From Actinomycetota bacterium (lineage in GTDB: Bacteria > Actinomycetota > Actinomycetes > Nanopelagicales > Nanopelagicaceae): a DNA stretch of 37,692 bases. The first letter of the stretch is position 1, and the number at the start of each line of letters is the position of its first letter. The stretch lies in contig RHBS01000005.1 in the NCBI GenBank assembly GCA_010030895.1, positions 1-37,692 on the forward strand, given 5' to 3'. Below, piece by piece: positions 9,495-19,162 of the stretch. A program made the translations under genes and the position numbers. The notes below the pieces were generated by a model. It worked only from the letters and a program-made list of their open reading frames with translations. It had not been told where the DNA came from and searched no databases.

Positions 9495-10486
9495 TCAAAC
9501 AATCCTGCTTTCTCATTTTTACGAAATTCATTTGCCCAAACTAAAAACTCATCATACGATTTCGTAAATCTAGTATCACCCGGTTTGACAGTAACATAGT
9601 AGAGCCAATCACCCGCCACAGGATTTACGGTAGCAACCATAGCCTCTTGTCCTGGATTACTTATCGGGGTCGGAGGTAAGCCCCGATATTTATAAGTATT
9701 GAACTTCGAATCTATTTCTAATCTTTTATATGGCAGTCTGATGTTTCCACGTAAATTAAGAGCATAATCAATTGTGGCATTAATCTGCAGAGGCATACCA
9801 ATTCTTAATCTGTTGTAAATTACCCGTGAAATCTTTGGAAAATCCACTGGATCTCCTTCAGATTGGACCATAGAAGCAATAATCAATAATTGATAAGGAG
9901 TAAAACCAAATTTGCCTTTATCCAACTCACTCTTGTTTGCGGCCAAATAATACCTATCAATCATTAGAGCCACTGCCTGATCGAAAGTAGTGCCAGGTGA
10001 GAAGGAGTACTGTGCTGGAAAAAGAAACCCTTCAATTTCGTTAGTTTTATAAAGCTTGCTAGGGACAATTCTTCCTGAAAGTTTGCCATCCACTAGCCCA
10101 GATTTATCTAACAAGTTAAGAATTTCTCTCTTTCGTAAACCCTCTGAAAATCCAAAAATTCCAATTATGCGCTTGGAATCTAACAATTGATCAAGTGCTG
10201 CGGCAGATGAAATTCCCCGATCAAGTTCATGAATTCCTGCAGCGATAGATTTAGATCTGGAGTCGTTAAGCGCTAATTTATAAAAGACTTTTGCTGCCTT
10301 AATTACACCTGCGTCTGAAAGTTTTTGAGCAATTTCAAATCCAGTTTCACCGGATTCGATAACAATTTGTACCTTCTCAGAAGTAGAAACCGCCCTATAG
10401 TCATTAAGTAGAAATGTGTTATGAATTAACACCGCCAAAAAGGTTGCTACTACCAAACCAAATATTAATCCGAAGTACTTTTTCAA
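9491..10486 (-). CDS. mltG: Endolytic murein transglycosylase MltG (YceG family)
   Basis: Encodes 331 residues: a short cytoplasmic start, one membrane anchor (residues about 5-26), then the periplasmic/exoplasmic YceG domain. The catalytic region reads IIASMVQSEGDPVDFPKISRVIYNRLRIGMPLQ, with the Glu retained in the QxE form common in Actinobacteria (E. coli has EKE). The YRGLPPTPISNPGQEA and YYVTVKPGDTRFTKSYDEF motifs follow. The enzyme cleaves nascent glycan strands and sets their length. It sits between ruvX and aroE, the usual actinobacterial order, with four-base overlaps on both sides. Confidence 0.94.
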   Translation of the reverse strand: MKKYFGLIFGLVVATFLAVLIHNTFLLNDYRAVSTSEKVQIVIESGETGFEIAQKLSDAGVIKAAKVFYKLALNDSRSKSIAAGIHELDRGISSAAALDQLLDSKRIIGIFGFSEGLRKREILNLLDKSGLVDGKLSGRIVPSKLYKTNEIEGFLFPAQYSFSPGTTFDQAVALMIDRYYLAANKSELDKGKFGFTPYQLLIIASMVQSEGDPVDFPKISRVIYNRLRIGMPLQINATIDYALNLRGNIRLPYKRLEIDSKFNTYKYRGLPPTPISNPGQEAMVATVNPVAGDWLYYVTVKPGDTRFTKSYDEFLVWANEFRKNEKAGLFE

Positions 10487-10935
10487 ATTAAATCACCTAT
10501 GGTTCGATTAGATCTTTCGTTTTCTATCGCACTCTCTAAAATACCGATTGCGGCTATTTGATCGATTATGGATTTTCCTTTACGTTCATTAATGCCTACT
10601 TCGCGTAGTTTTCGATTTGATGTAATTGTTGAAAAACGCTCATCCACTAAATAAATTGGACGATCAAACAATGATTTGATTAAGTGTGCAAAATCGATAG
10701 CAGATTGGGATGTTTTGCTAAGAGTGCCAGAAAGATGTCTTGGATTACCCACTACTATATAAATTGGATCGAAATTGAGGATTATCTCCTTCAGTTTAAT
10801 TCCAATCTTGTCATCATTTAGAAGTGTCGAGTGTGGCGAAACCAAGATCGACTCTCGATCGCTTGTGGCAACTCCAATTCGCTTCTCTCCGTAGTCAAAG
10901 CCAACTCTCGTACCAAGTGGTATTGGCTCAACCAT
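10483..10935 (-). CDS. ruvX: RuvX/YqgF family nuclease
   Basis: Encodes 150 residues of the RNase H-fold YqgF family. Strand one carries VGFDYGEKRIGVATSD with the acidic residue near 14, YIVVGNPRHLSG is near 84-95, and VDERFSTI near 113-120. Members act in 16S rRNA 5'-end maturation and resemble Holliday-junction resolvases. It lies nine bases after alaS and overlaps mltG by four. The start ATG at 10935 gives a normal length. Confidence 0.93.
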   Translation of the reverse strand: MVEPIPLGTRVGFDYGEKRIGVATSDRESILVSPHSTLLNDDKIGIKLKEIILNFDPIYIVVGNPRHLSGTLSKTSQSAIDFAHLIKSLFDRPIYLVDERFSTITSNRKLREVGINERKGKSIIDQIAAIGILESAIENERSNRTIGDLI

Positions 10936-10944
10936 CTAACACTC

Positions 10945-13626
10945 CTATTTAGATTTTTCCGCTATGAAACTGGTTATCTCATTTAGAGCCTTAGGAATTA
11001 GATTGCTATCACTTCCCCCTCCTTGAGCGAAATCATCCTTACCGCCACCACCACCGCCTAAAATTTCAGAACCAAGCTTTATCAGGCTTCCTGCCTTTAC
11101 CCCAATTTTAATTGCCTCAGCAGAAACTGCGGCAACGATTATAGGTTTTCCAGAGTTTATTGTGGCAAGAACTACGATCGAGGATTCAATCTTTGCTCTC
11201 AAATTGATCGCCAAAGTTCTTAAATCATCAACTGAGATTTCATCCTCTAATTTTTCTATTACCAAGTTACTCTGATTAATTTTCTTAACCTTTTTTGCCA
11301 AATCACCGATTGAGGCCATTGCCTTTGCTGATCGAGCGGAGGCAATTTCCTTTTCCATACTCTTAACTTTGTCGAGAAGCTCTGAAATTCTTTGTGGAAG
11401 ATCCTCGGCTTTACTTCCCTTGAGTATTTCAGTTAATGAGTTAATAAGTAAATGCTCCTTAGCTAGATAGGCATAAGCATCATGACCAACAAGTGCCTCT
11501 ACTCTTCTTACGCCAGCTCCGATAGAGGATTCGCTTAATAGTTTTACTAAACCTAATTCACCTGAACCTTTAACATGTGTGCCTCCGCAAAGTTCTTTAG
11601 CCCAATCACCCACACTCACAACTCTTACCTGATCGCCATATTTTTCACCAAAAAGCGCCATGGCTCCTACTGCTTTAGCTTCAGATTGAGACATAACCTC
11701 TGCATGAACTGGAAGATTGGAAATCAATAATGAGTTCACACGACTTTCCACATCATTTAAAACCGAAACTGGCACTGCACTTGTGGAAGGAAAATCAAAT
11801 CTAAATCGACCAGGAGCATTTTCTGAACCAGCTTGAGTAGCGGTTTCACCTAGTGCTTCTCTAAAGGCCTTGTGCACCATATGTGTTGCAGTATGTGCTC
11901 TAGAGATTGCAAGTCTTCTCTGCAAATCTATTTCTGCGATTGCTTGCTCAGTACTCTTTACTAAGCCAGATTTGACGACTCCTCTGTGGACAATTAATCC
12001 GGGTAATGGGGATTGGACATCAGTAATTTCAATTACCGCACCATTAGCTAATTTAATTTCACCGGCATCTGCTAATTGCCCACCTCCTTCAGCATAAAAA
12101 GGAGTTCTATCTAGAACCAATTCAATTTCAGATCCAGCAATTGCCTCAGAGACTAATTTTCCATCCACTAAAATTCCGGTGAGTTTGGCTTCGGCGACCG
12201 TATCTTCATATCCGATAAATTTCGACAAACCGGATTTATCAACAATCGACCGATATTCAGAAAGATCTGTATGGCCACTTTTTTTAGCCTTAGCATCTGC
12301 TTTCGCTCTATCTCGCTGTTGATTCATTAGCTTTCTAAATCCAGCCTCATCTACTTCCAACCCCTTTTCTCTAGCCATCTCTAGGGTTAAATCAAAAGGG
12401 AACCCATAGGTGTCATGTAATCTAAAAACGGTATCGGCAGATAGTGACTTCTGTTTAGTGTTTTTTAATTCAGTGGCTGCTATGTCAAAGATGCTGGTAC
12501 CACTCTTTAGAGTTTGAGCAAAGCTATCTTCTTCTGCTTGAGCTACTGCAAGAATTCTTTCACCACCAGTTACTAGCTCTGGATACTGAGGTCCCATAGC
12601 AGAAATAGCACTTTGTATTAACTCTGTAATGACCAAATCTTGCGAACCTAAGATTCTCATATTTCTTATAGCTCTACGCATCATTCTGCGAAGAACATAT
12701 CCGCGACCTTCATTTCCTGGAGTAACACCATCTCCAATTAACATCATGGCAGTTCTAGCATGATCTGCAACAACTCTTAAAGAAACATCCATTTGTTCAT
12801 TACTACCGTACTTAACTTTGGTTAGTTCGGATGCCTTATCTAAAATTATCCTCGTAGTATCAATCTCATAGATGTTCTCAACACCCTGCAGAAGTGCTGC
12901 AGTCCGCTCCAACCCCAATCCGGTATCAATATTTTTTGCTGGCAATTCTCCGACTATTGGAAAAGAGTTTTTATCCCCACCTTCACCGCGGATGTTTTGC
13001 ATAAATACTAAATTCCAAATTTCTAGATAACGATCTTCATCTGCAACCGGTCCGCCCTCTTTACCGTATTCTTTACCTCGATCGAAATAAATCTCAGAGC
13101 ATGGTCCACATGGACCAGGTATACCCATCGACCAAAAATTATCTGCCATACCTCTGCGTTGGATTCGATTTTTCGGAATTCCAATCTGTTTTTCCCAAAT
13201 TTGCGCAGCTTCATCATCATTCTCAAACACCGTTACCCATAATTTATTCTCAGCAAATCCATAGCCACCATCTGCTACAGATCTAGTAAGTAATTCCCAA
13301 GCTAGAGCGATAGCACCCTCCTTAAAATAATCGCCAAAAGAGAAATTGCCACACATTTGGAAAAAAGAAGCGTGCCTAGTTGTTTTGCCGACTTCGTCTA
13401 TATCTAAAGTTCTCACACACTTTTGCACAGAAGTAGCACGCTTGTATGGCGGCTTCACCTCGCCTAAAAAGTAGGGTTTAAAGGGAACCATGCCTGCATT
13501 TACTAGTAGTAAATTTGGATCATCTGCAATCAGTGATGCAGAAGGAACAACTGTATGGGTCAGTTTTTGTGAATTGCTTGATTCAAAGAAATTCAACCAA
13601 CGCGAGCGAATATCAGCGGAGTTCAA
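10945..13626 (-). CDS. alaS: Alanyl-tRNA synthetase
   Basis: Encodes 893 residues, the full bacterial architecture: class II catalytic domain (1-240; motif 2 near [21 protein letters not shown]), tRNA-recognition domain, editing domain with [11 protein letters not shown] plus the CGGTH zinc site ([15 protein letters not shown]), a coiled coil, and the C-Ala domain ending [15 protein letters not shown]. It charges tRNA-Ala and clears Ser/Gly mischarging. Directly follows the DUF948 gene and precedes ruvX-mltG, the standard actinobacterial block. Confidence 0.98.
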   Translation of the reverse strand: MNSADIRSRWLNFFESSNSQKLTHTVVPSASLIADDPNLLLVNAGMVPFKPYFLGEVKPPYKRATSVQKCVRTLDIDEVGKTTRHASFFQMCGNFSFGDYFKEGAIALAWELLTRSVADGGYGFAENKLWVTVFENDDEAAQIWEKQIGIPKNRIQRRGMADNFWSMGIPGPCGPCSEIYFDRGKEYGKEGGPVADEDRYLEIWNLVFMQNIRGEGGDKNSFPIVGELPAKNIDTGLGLERTAALLQGVENIYEIDTTRIILDKASELTKVKYGSNEQMDVSLRVVADHARTAMMLIGDGVTPGNEGRGYVLRRMMRRAIRNMRILGSQDLVITELIQSAISAMGPQYPELVTGGERILAVAQAEEDSFAQTLKSGTSIFDIAATELKNTKQKSLSADTVFRLHDTYGFPFDLTLEMAREKGLEVDEAGFRKLMNQQRDRAKADAKAKKSGHTDLSEYRSIVDKSGLSKFIGYEDTVAEAKLTGILVDGKLVSEAIAGSEIELVLDRTPFYAEGGGQLADAGEIKLANGAVIEITDVQSPLPGLIVHRGVVKSGLVKSTEQAIAEIDLQRRLAISRAHTATHMVHKAFREALGETATQAGSENAPGRFRFDFPSTSAVPVSVLNDVESRVNSLLISNLPVHAEVMSQSEAKAVGAMALFGEKYGDQVRVVSVGDWAKELCGGTHVKGSGELGLVKLLSESSIGAGVRRVEALVGHDAYAYLAKEHLLINSLTEILKGSKAEDLPQRISELLDKVKSMEKEIASARSAKAMASIGDLAKKVKKINQSNLVIEKLEDEISVDDLRTLAINLRAKIESSIVVLATINSGKPIIVAAVSAEAIKIGVKAGSLIKLGSEILGGGGGGKDDFAQGGGSDSNLIPKALNEITSFIAEKSK

Positions 13627-13629
13627 TTG

Positions 13630-13941
13630 CTACTCCCTAGCTTTACTTTTTTTCTTACTCTTTTTTTTCAACTTTGCGGCTGAAATAACTGCAGCAGCAG
13701 CCTTCATTGCAATCGGATTATCATCAAGAAAGTCTTCGGCAGCTCTGGTTACTTTCTTAGTTATCTGTTCAATCGACTTACCAGCGTTACTAATATTCTG
13801 AAGCGGACCATTGATCATGGAAACAGTTTTAGTAATCTCATCAATTAACCTAGATGCCCGAATTACTGTGTAAGAAATGGCAACTGCAATTACCGCCAAT
13901 GAAGACGCCGCGATTATTGTTGCAATACCACCTGGACCCAT
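13630..13941 (-). CDS. DUF948-type membrane protein
   Basis: Encodes 103 residues. One membrane segment spans about residues 6-27 (IATIIAASSLAVIAVAISYTV). An amphipathic helix with regularly spaced hydrophobics follows (IDEITKTVSMINGPLQNIS), and the protein ends in a very basic KLKKKSKKKSK tail. This layout and its place immediately before alaS match the DUF948 family of Actinobacteria; function unknown. The lysine-rich tail may contact nucleic acid or membrane phosphate, which is speculation. Only three bases separate it from alaS. Confidence 0.8.
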   Translation of the reverse strand: MGPGGIATIIAASSLAVIAVAISYTVIRASRLIDEITKTVSMINGPLQNISNAGKSIEQITKKVTRAAEDFLDDNPIAMKAAAAVISAAKLKKKSKKKSKARE

Positions 13942-13953
13942 ATTAGGAAGAAT

Positions 13954-13968
13954 ACCTGATTGGCAGGT
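13954..13968 (-). repeat. Short perfect inverted repeat between aspS and the DUF948 gene
   Basis: ACCTG at 13954-13958 and CAGGT at 13964-13968 flank a five-base spacer and could form a small hairpin just after the aspS stop at 13971. On the minus strand it is followed by ATTCTTCCT, only weakly U-rich, so an intrinsic terminator is doubtful. It may be an mRNA-processing hairpin or chance. Confidence 0.25.
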
Positions 13969-13970
13969 GA

Positions 13971-15722
13971 CTATTTAACATCTAGCGGTGTATCTACCCC
14001 TGTCTCTTTGCGTTGCGCAGGTGTAATAGGTGTCGGTGCACCTGTTAGAGGATCACCACCGCTTGCAGTCTTTGGAAATGCAATCACCTCACGAATTGAC
14101 TGAGCACCAGCTAGCAATGCACATAGACGATCTAACCCAAGTGCAATTCCACCATGTGGTGGTGGACCGTAGTTAAATGCTTCTAGCAAAAAGCCAAATT
14201 TGCTTTCCGCCTCTGCACTGCTAAGTCCAATAGTTTTGAAGACTCGTTGTTGTACATCTCGTTGATGAATTCGAATTGATCCACCGCCAATTTCATTTCC
14301 ATTCAAGACAATATCGTAGGCATAAGCCAATGCCTCGCTTGGATTCTTATCAAAAGAATCTGCAAACTCTGGCTTAGGACCAGTAAATGGGTGGTGAACT
14401 GCAGTCCAGCCTGCTGATGGATTGTCAGCATCAACTGGCTCAAACATAGGAGCATCTACGATCCAAACAAATTTCCAGGCATTTGAATCTATCAAATTAC
14501 ATCTGGCTCCTATCTCTAATCTAACCGCACCCAATAAGTTTTGAGATGAAACAGTAGAGCCAGCGGCAAAAAATATTGCATCGCCATTTTTTGCTCCTAC
14601 AAAAGAGGCTATTTCAGCACTTTCTCTTTCAGAGAGATTTTTTGCTACTGGACCTGAAAGTACGCCATCCGACCCAACTAATATGTAAGCCAAACCTTTA
14701 GCACCTCTGGCTTTAGCCCACTCCTGCCAAGCATCCAACTCTCTTCGAGGTGAGTTAGCACCTGCAGGCATAACAACTGCACCAACATACTCAGCCTGAA
14801 AGACTCTAAAACTAGTCTCCTTAAAAAACTCGGTCACCTCAACGATCTTATTTCCAAATCTTAAATCTGGTTTATCAGATCCATAATCTCTCATAGCATC
14901 TTTGTAACTCATATGAGGAATTGGAGTCGGAATCCTATAATTTAAAACTTTCTCAAAGACATTAGACAGTACTTTTTCTGCTATTGAGATCACATCTGAT
15001 TGATCGGCAAATGAGATTTCAATATCTAATTGGGTAAATTCAGGTTGTCGGTCAGCTCTAAAATCTTCATCTCTAAAGCATCTTGCAATTTGATAGTAAC
15101 GTTCCATCCCAGCGACCATTAACAATTGCTTAAAAAGTTGAGGTGATTGCGGAAGTGCATACCAAGATCCAGGTTGGAGTCGAACAGGTACCAAGAAATC
15201 TCTAGCACCTTCCGGAGTTGAACGGGTTAAATAGGGGGTTTCGATCTCTAAAAATTCACTTTCAGCCATTACTTCTCGAATAGCAGTTGTAACTTTTGAA
15301 CGCAACCTTAAGTTCTTAGCTGGACCTTCCCTCCTTAAATCCAGATACCGATACTTAAGCCTTACCTCCTCCGATATATTTGCAATATCGCCACTATCAA
15401 CCGGAAAAGGTAGTGCGGCTGCCTCACTTAAAACCTCTAATTTTTCGCATACAACTTCAACTTCACCAGTTGGAATTTCCTTATTTTCATTTCCAGCTGG
15501 TCTTAATTTTACTGTTCCTGTTATCAAGACACACCACTCAGCTCTTAATTCACCGGCAATCTTCTCATCATTGATTACAACTTGTACGGAGCCTGTTGAA
15601 TCCCGTAAATCAATAAAAGCAACACCACCGTGATCTCGCCGACGTGCAACCCAGCCTGCTAGAACTACCTTTGTATCTATATTTTTTGAATTTAATTTAC
15701 CTGCATCATGAGAGCGCAACAT
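13971..15722 (-). CDS. aspS: Aspartyl-tRNA synthetase, probably non-discriminating
   Basis: Encodes 583 residues of the bacterial-type enzyme: OB anticodon domain (1-105), class II core with motif 2 [20 protein letters not shown], the GAD insertion (about 285-415), and motif 3 [13 protein letters not shown]. In the anticodon domain it reads ARRRDHGG with His31. His at this site marks AspRS that also charges tRNA-Asn, while Leu (RRRDLGG) marks discriminating enzymes. So Asn-tRNA is probably made by GatCAB transamidation here. The start codon overlaps the hisS stop by one base; hisS-aspS pairing is standard in Actinobacteria. Confidence 0.96.
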   Translation of the reverse strand: MLRSHDAGKLNSKNIDTKVVLAGWVARRRDHGGVAFIDLRDSTGSVQVVINDEKIAGELRAEWCVLITGTVKLRPAGNENKEIPTGEVEVVCEKLEVLSEAAALPFPVDSGDIANISEEVRLKYRYLDLRREGPAKNLRLRSKVTTAIREVMAESEFLEIETPYLTRSTPEGARDFLVPVRLQPGSWYALPQSPQLFKQLLMVAGMERYYQIARCFRDEDFRADRQPEFTQLDIEISFADQSDVISIAEKVLSNVFEKVLNYRIPTPIPHMSYKDAMRDYGSDKPDLRFGNKIVEVTEFFKETSFRVFQAEYVGAVVMPAGANSPRRELDAWQEWAKARGAKGLAYILVGSDGVLSGPVAKNLSERESAEIASFVGAKNGDAIFFAAGSTVSSQNLLGAVRLEIGARCNLIDSNAWKFVWIVDAPMFEPVDADNPSAGWTAVHHPFTGPKPEFADSFDKNPSEALAYAYDIVLNGNEIGGGSIRIHQRDVQQRVFKTIGLSSAEAESKFGFLLEAFNYGPPPHGGIALGLDRLCALLAGAQSIREVIAFPKTASGGDPLTGAPTPITPAQRKETGVDTPLDVK

Positions 15723-16990
15723 TAATTTGAATTCCCTAGTTTACTAATTAAATCCGATACATCTAGCTTACTAGAAATAATATTTCCACTACTCATCTCT
15801 TTAATCTCACATTTACCTGTTGTTATTTCATCATCACCAATTACTAAAGCAAAAATTGCACCACTTTTATCTGCGGCCTTCATCGCTCCTTTTAGCCCTC
15901 GATCACCATAGGCCATGTCACACCTAATGCCAGAGTTTCTTAACTCGGATATTAGTTTGAAACTAAATGATTTTGCAGCTTGAGTTATCGGAGCTATAAA
16001 CAGATTAATTGGATCAATTACAGTTGGCAGGCATTTTTCAGCGTTGCAAGCCATCAAAACTCGATCCACGCCAAGTCCAAAACCAATTCCACTTAGATCA
16101 GATCCGCCAAGAGAGCCCATTAATCCGTCGTATCGGCCTCCGCCACCGATTCCAGATTGCGCTCCTAACAGTGGATGGTCAAATTCAAAAGTAGTACCTG
16201 TGTAATAATCCAAACCTCTAACCATTCTCGGGTTTACCTGGTATGAGATATTTAGTGAATCTAGCAAGCTCTTAACTTTATTAAAGTGGTTTGCGCTCTC
16301 ATCACTTAAATAATCCATCAACAATGGTGCATCACTCATCAGTGACTTGATCTCTTCTCGCTTATCGTCAAATAGTCTAAGCGGATTAAGTCTTGCTCGT
16401 TGAGCTGTAGCCTCATCTAAATTCAAATTGCTAATAAATTTTACAAGATCTTTCCGATGAGCCTCTCGGCTTTTGCTATCGCCAAGTGAAGTAATATTCA
16501 AAGTAAATTGCTTAAGTCCTAATTCTCTAAATGCATTCTCTGCAACTGCGATTACTTCAACATCTATTTCTGGATCGTCATACCCAATTGCCTCAATTCC
16601 CACCTGATAAAACTGCCGATACCGTCCAGCTTGGGGTCTTTCAGCTCTGAAGAAAGCACCCGAATAAAATAGTTTTACCGGCAACTGCCCCTTATCTAAA
16701 TTGTGTTCAATTACCGCGCGCATAACACCGGCAGTTCCTTCAGGACGCAACGTAATTGATCTGCCACCTCGATCCTCAAAGGTATACATCTCTTTGCTAA
16801 CTACATCAGTCGATTCACCAACACCTCTAGTAAAAACCTCAGTCTCTTCAAAAACTGGTAGCTCAATTAATGAATATCCAGCATTCTTAGCCTTTTGAAG
16901 TAATAGGTCTCTGACATATTCAAATTGAATAGATGAAGGTGGAAAATACTCACTAACACCTTTGGGGGCTTGAAACTTACTCAACTTCAC
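15722..16990 (-). CDS. hisS: Histidyl-tRNA synthetase
   Basis: Encodes 422 residues. Features are the N-terminal [13 protein letters not shown], motif 2 [22 protein letters not shown], the HisRS signature [15 protein letters not shown] (about 258-272), motif 3 [14 protein letters not shown], and an anticodon-binding domain from about residue 325. It adds His to tRNA-His. It overlaps the upstream metallo-hydrolase gene by four bases and aspS by one. Confidence 0.97.
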   Translation of the reverse strand: MKLSKFQAPKGVSEYFPPSSIQFEYVRDLLLQKAKNAGYSLIELPVFEETEVFTRGVGESTDVVSKEMYTFEDRGGRSITLRPEGTAGVMRAVIEHNLDKGQLPVKLFYSGAFFRAERPQAGRYRQFYQVGIEAIGYDDPEIDVEVIAVAENAFRELGLKQFTLNITSLGDSKSREAHRKDLVKFISNLNLDEATAQRARLNPLRLFDDKREEIKSLMSDAPLLMDYLSDESANHFNKVKSLLDSLNISYQVNPRMVRGLDYYTGTTFEFDHPLLGAQSGIGGGGRYDGLMGSLGGSDLSGIGFGLGVDRVLMACNAEKCLPTVIDPINLFIAPITQAAKSFSFKLISELRNSGIRCDMAYGDRGLKGAMKAADKSGAIFALVIGDDEITTGKCEIKEMSSGNIISSKLDVSDLISKLGNSN

Positions 16991-17679
16991 CGCCCAATCT
17001 GATCTAGGAAATCACCTTGCAAGTAGGGATTTCTTACTCGCTCTATGCCAATTGTAGTTTGCTCCCCATGTCCAGGTAGGACATTTAACTCATCAGAGAG
17101 AGTCAAAATTCGCTCTTTTAAGGTCCTTTTCATATCTACTGCGGACCCAGTGGGTAAATCTGTTCGTCCAATGCTACCTGCAAACAAAACGTCACCTGAA
17201 ATAAGTTGCTCATTATTTACGGTGAAAACTACTGAACCTTTTGTGTGGCCTGGAGCAAAAATTGATTCAAAATTTAGACCTGCTAATTCAAAAACAGAAA
17301 AATCTTGTAACTCAATAATTTCGGATGGCTCTTTAAACTTAGTAATACCAAACGCCCTTAAAAGCTGTTCACTTTCACCACCACTTTTTAGGGCTCCAAA
17401 TGGATTTTCCAAGAGAAAGCGATCTTCCTTGGAAATAAAAGTTCGCATTGGAGTAGATTTAGTCAACGGAAGTACCGAAAAAAAATGGTCTAGATGCCCA
17501 TGAGTAATTAAAACTGCCACCGGCTTTAATTTGTATTTAGTAACCTTTAAACTAATTTGACTTACTAAGTCTGGATTGCCTATTCCTGGATCAACAATTA
17601 CGCACTCTTGGCCTGGCTCTGCAGCAATAATCCAGCAGTTGGTCTCAAAGTAATCAGCGACTACCCGATCAATTAGCAT
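16987..17679 (-). CDS. Metallo-beta-lactamase-fold hydrolase (glyoxalase II-like)
   Basis: Encodes about 230 residues of a YcbL/glyoxalase II-type metallo-hydrolase. The dinuclear metal site is seen as THGHLDHF (HxHxDH), [27 protein letters not shown] and a C-terminal LPGHGEQTT. Substrate is not determined by sequence; hydroxyacylglutathione or another thioester is possible. Two ATGs lie at 17682 and 17679 with an upstream GTG/ATG option at 17706. I chose 17679 because an AGGGG ribosome site sits five bases before it and family members begin MLIDRVVA. The place directly upstream of hisS is common in Actinobacteria. Confidence 0.87.
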   Translation of the reverse strand: MLIDRVVADYFETNCWIIAAEPGQECVIVDPGIGNPDLVSQISLKVTKYKLKPVAVLITHGHLDHFFSVLPLTKSTPMRTFISKEDRFLLENPFGALKSGGESEQLLRAFGITKFKEPSEIIELQDFSVFELAGLNFESIFAPGHTKGSVVFTVNNEQLISGDVLFAGSIGRTDLPTGSAVDMKRTLKERILTLSDELNVLPGHGEQTTIGIERVRNPYLQGDFLDQIGR

Positions 17680-17739
17680 CATCACCCCTGCTTTCTCATC
17701 GCACAATACGCATAGAATTTCACAAATATCAGGTGACTA

Positions 17740-17795
17740 GGCTATCTTTTAGCCAGATAGAAACACGTATTTAAGGGCTGTAAGGCTTTTAAATA
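17740..17795. repeat. Inverted repeats in a divergent intergenic region
   Basis: In the 175-base gap between the hydrolase and the DUF349 gene, two overlapping hairpins are possible. GGCTA/TAGCC spans 17740-17754 with a five-base loop. CTATCT/AGATAG spans 17742-17760 with a seven-base loop. Close by (about 17768-17795) ATTTAA and TTAAAT arms flank a GC-richer core. This gap must hold promoters for both divergent genes, so the repeats could be operator sites. Nothing in the sequence identifies the regulator. Confidence 0.35.
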
Positions 17796-17854
17796 TAACG
17801 CCACCCCATAACGAAAGCTCACAAGAGCAATCGCGCAATGAAAGGTAAACATGT

Positions 17855-19162
17855 ATGAGTAATCAAGAGTCATTAAACCTTTCAAGCACAGGGGCTGCGT
17901 CAGTATTAATTGGAGATCCTTCAAAATTTGGCCGTGTTGGTGAAGATGGCACTGTTTATGTAATAACTCCAGAGGGTGACCGCGTAGTTGGTTCATATCC
18001 GGGAAAAAATTCAGATGAGGCTCTTGCCTACTTTGTAAAAAAGTTTGAAATGGTTGCATCAGAGGTAGCACTTCTTGCAGCCAGGATTAGATCTGGCGCC
18101 ATGGTTCCAAGCGATGCCCTCGATGCGGTAAATAAGTTACGTAATCAGATTAAGGATTTAAATGGAGTTGGCGATCTGGTAAATCTTGCAAATTCTCTTG
18201 AAAAAATTCCTGCCTTGATCGTTGAACATGAGTCAACTTATCAAGCCAAAAAGGCTGCTCAAGCTGCTGAAAAAGAAGCTAGAAAAGCTGAAGCAACTGC
18301 AATTAAGGAGAAAATTGTTACTGAAGCAGAGTCTCTCGTTGACTCAGTAGCATGGAAAGCAACCACCGCTCGGTTAAAGGAATTACTTGATGATTGGAAA
18401 AAGGCTCCTCGTCTAGACAAAAAAGTTGATACTGCGCTATGGAAGAGATTTTCATCTTCACGAAATAAGTTTGATAAGAGGAGACGAACCCATTTTGCAG
18501 GTTTAGAAGCTGAGCATAAAAAGGTGGCAGCAACCAAAGAGATTATTGTCAATGAAGCCGAAAGGATTTCCAACTCTAAGGATTGGGTTAATACGGCAAA
18601 GCAATACAAGGTACTCATGGACAAATGGAAAGCTTCGGGTAGAGGTAAGAAATCAACAGATGCTGCACTTTGGAGTAGATTCAAAGCTGCTCAAGACAGA
18701 TTCTTTACCGCCAAAAATGCAGATATGGAAAAGCGGAAAGGCTCAATGGCTGAAAACTTAACTAAGCGCGAGGCGATGATGGTTGAGTTTGAGGCACTAC
18801 TTCCAATATCTGATTTCAAGTCAGCTAAGAAAAAGTTTTTTGATCTTATGGCCAAATGGCAAAAAATTGGTATGACTGATCGTAAAAAGAGAGCTGCATT
18901 TGAAAGCAAAATTAAGAGAATTGAAGAAGAAATTAATGAAGTTGAAAGAAACTTCCAACGTAAAAGTGATCCAACCGCAAAAGCACAAGCAAACAAAGTT
19001 GTTCAAGGTTTGGCTGAAGCAATTGAGAACTATGAAAAACAAGCTGAAAAAGCCGAGGCGGCTGGCCAAATTGCCAAAGCAATGGTTGCGCGTGAGGCTG
19101 CAGCGGCAAGAAGGGCTTGGCTAGAGCAAGCTCAAAAGGGTTTAACTGAATTTACCTCTTAG
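17855..19162 (+). CDS. DUF349 repeat protein
   Basis: Encodes 435 residues. An N-terminal part (1-130) is followed by a Lys/Ala/Glu-rich helix, then three DUF349 repeats at about 150-215, 220-288 and 293-362. Each has a W/F-x-x-A...LxxxW pattern followed by an aromatic-rich second helix; the first two read LKELLDDWKKAP and YKVLMDKWKASG. A further charged helix closes the protein. Basic and coiled-coil in character; role unknown. DUF349 genes next to rel are widespread in Actinobacteria. The ATG at 17855 has AAAGG about nine bases upstream. Its TAG at 19160-19162 overlaps the rel stop tail to tail. Confidence 0.85.
   Translation: MSNQESLNLSSTGAASVLIGDPSKFGRVGEDGTVYVITPEGDRVVGSYPGKNSDEALAYFVKKFEMVASEVALLAARIRSGAMVPSDALDAVNKLRNQIKDLNGVGDLVNLANSLEKIPALIVEHESTYQAKKAAQAAEKEARKAEATAIKEKIVTEAESLVDSVAWKATTARLKELLDDWKKAPRLDKKVDTALWKRFSSSRNKFDKRRRTHFAGLEAEHKKVAATKEIIVNEAERISNSKDWVNTAKQYKVLMDKWKASGRGKKSTDAALWSRFKAAQDRFFTAKNADMEKRKGSMAENLTKREAMMVEFEALLPISDFKSAKKKFFDLMAKWQKIGMTDRKKRAAFESKIKRIEEEINEVERNFQRKSDPTAKAQANKVVQGLAEAIENYEKQAEKAEAAGQIAKAMVAREAAAARRAWLEQAQKGLTEFTS

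Noticed and set aside
9491-10486. Loss of the MltG catalytic glutamate (Q where E. coli has E in EKE)
   Set aside because: The second Glu of the motif is present, and the QxE form is usual for actinobacterial homologues, so the site looks intact.
13490-13801. A 103-codon plus-strand frame across the alaS/DUF948 boundary
   Set aside because: Antisense to two real genes; its hydrophobic Phe/Leu run is the reverse of the lysine-rich DUF948 tail.
17045-17503. A 152-codon plus-strand frame inside the metallo-hydrolase gene
   Set aside because: Pure antisense shadow of conserved metal-binding coding sequence; no ribosome site or recognisable domain.
17742-18071. A 109-codon minus-strand frame over the start of the DUF349 gene
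   Set aside because: Low-complexity His/Leu/Gln-rich translation, antisense to a well-supported gene and with no family resemblance.
18259-19069. Several minus-strand frames with membrane-like sequence in the DUF349 gene
   Set aside because: They are reverse translations of Lys/Glu/Ala-rich helices, which give Phe/Leu/Ser-rich artefacts.
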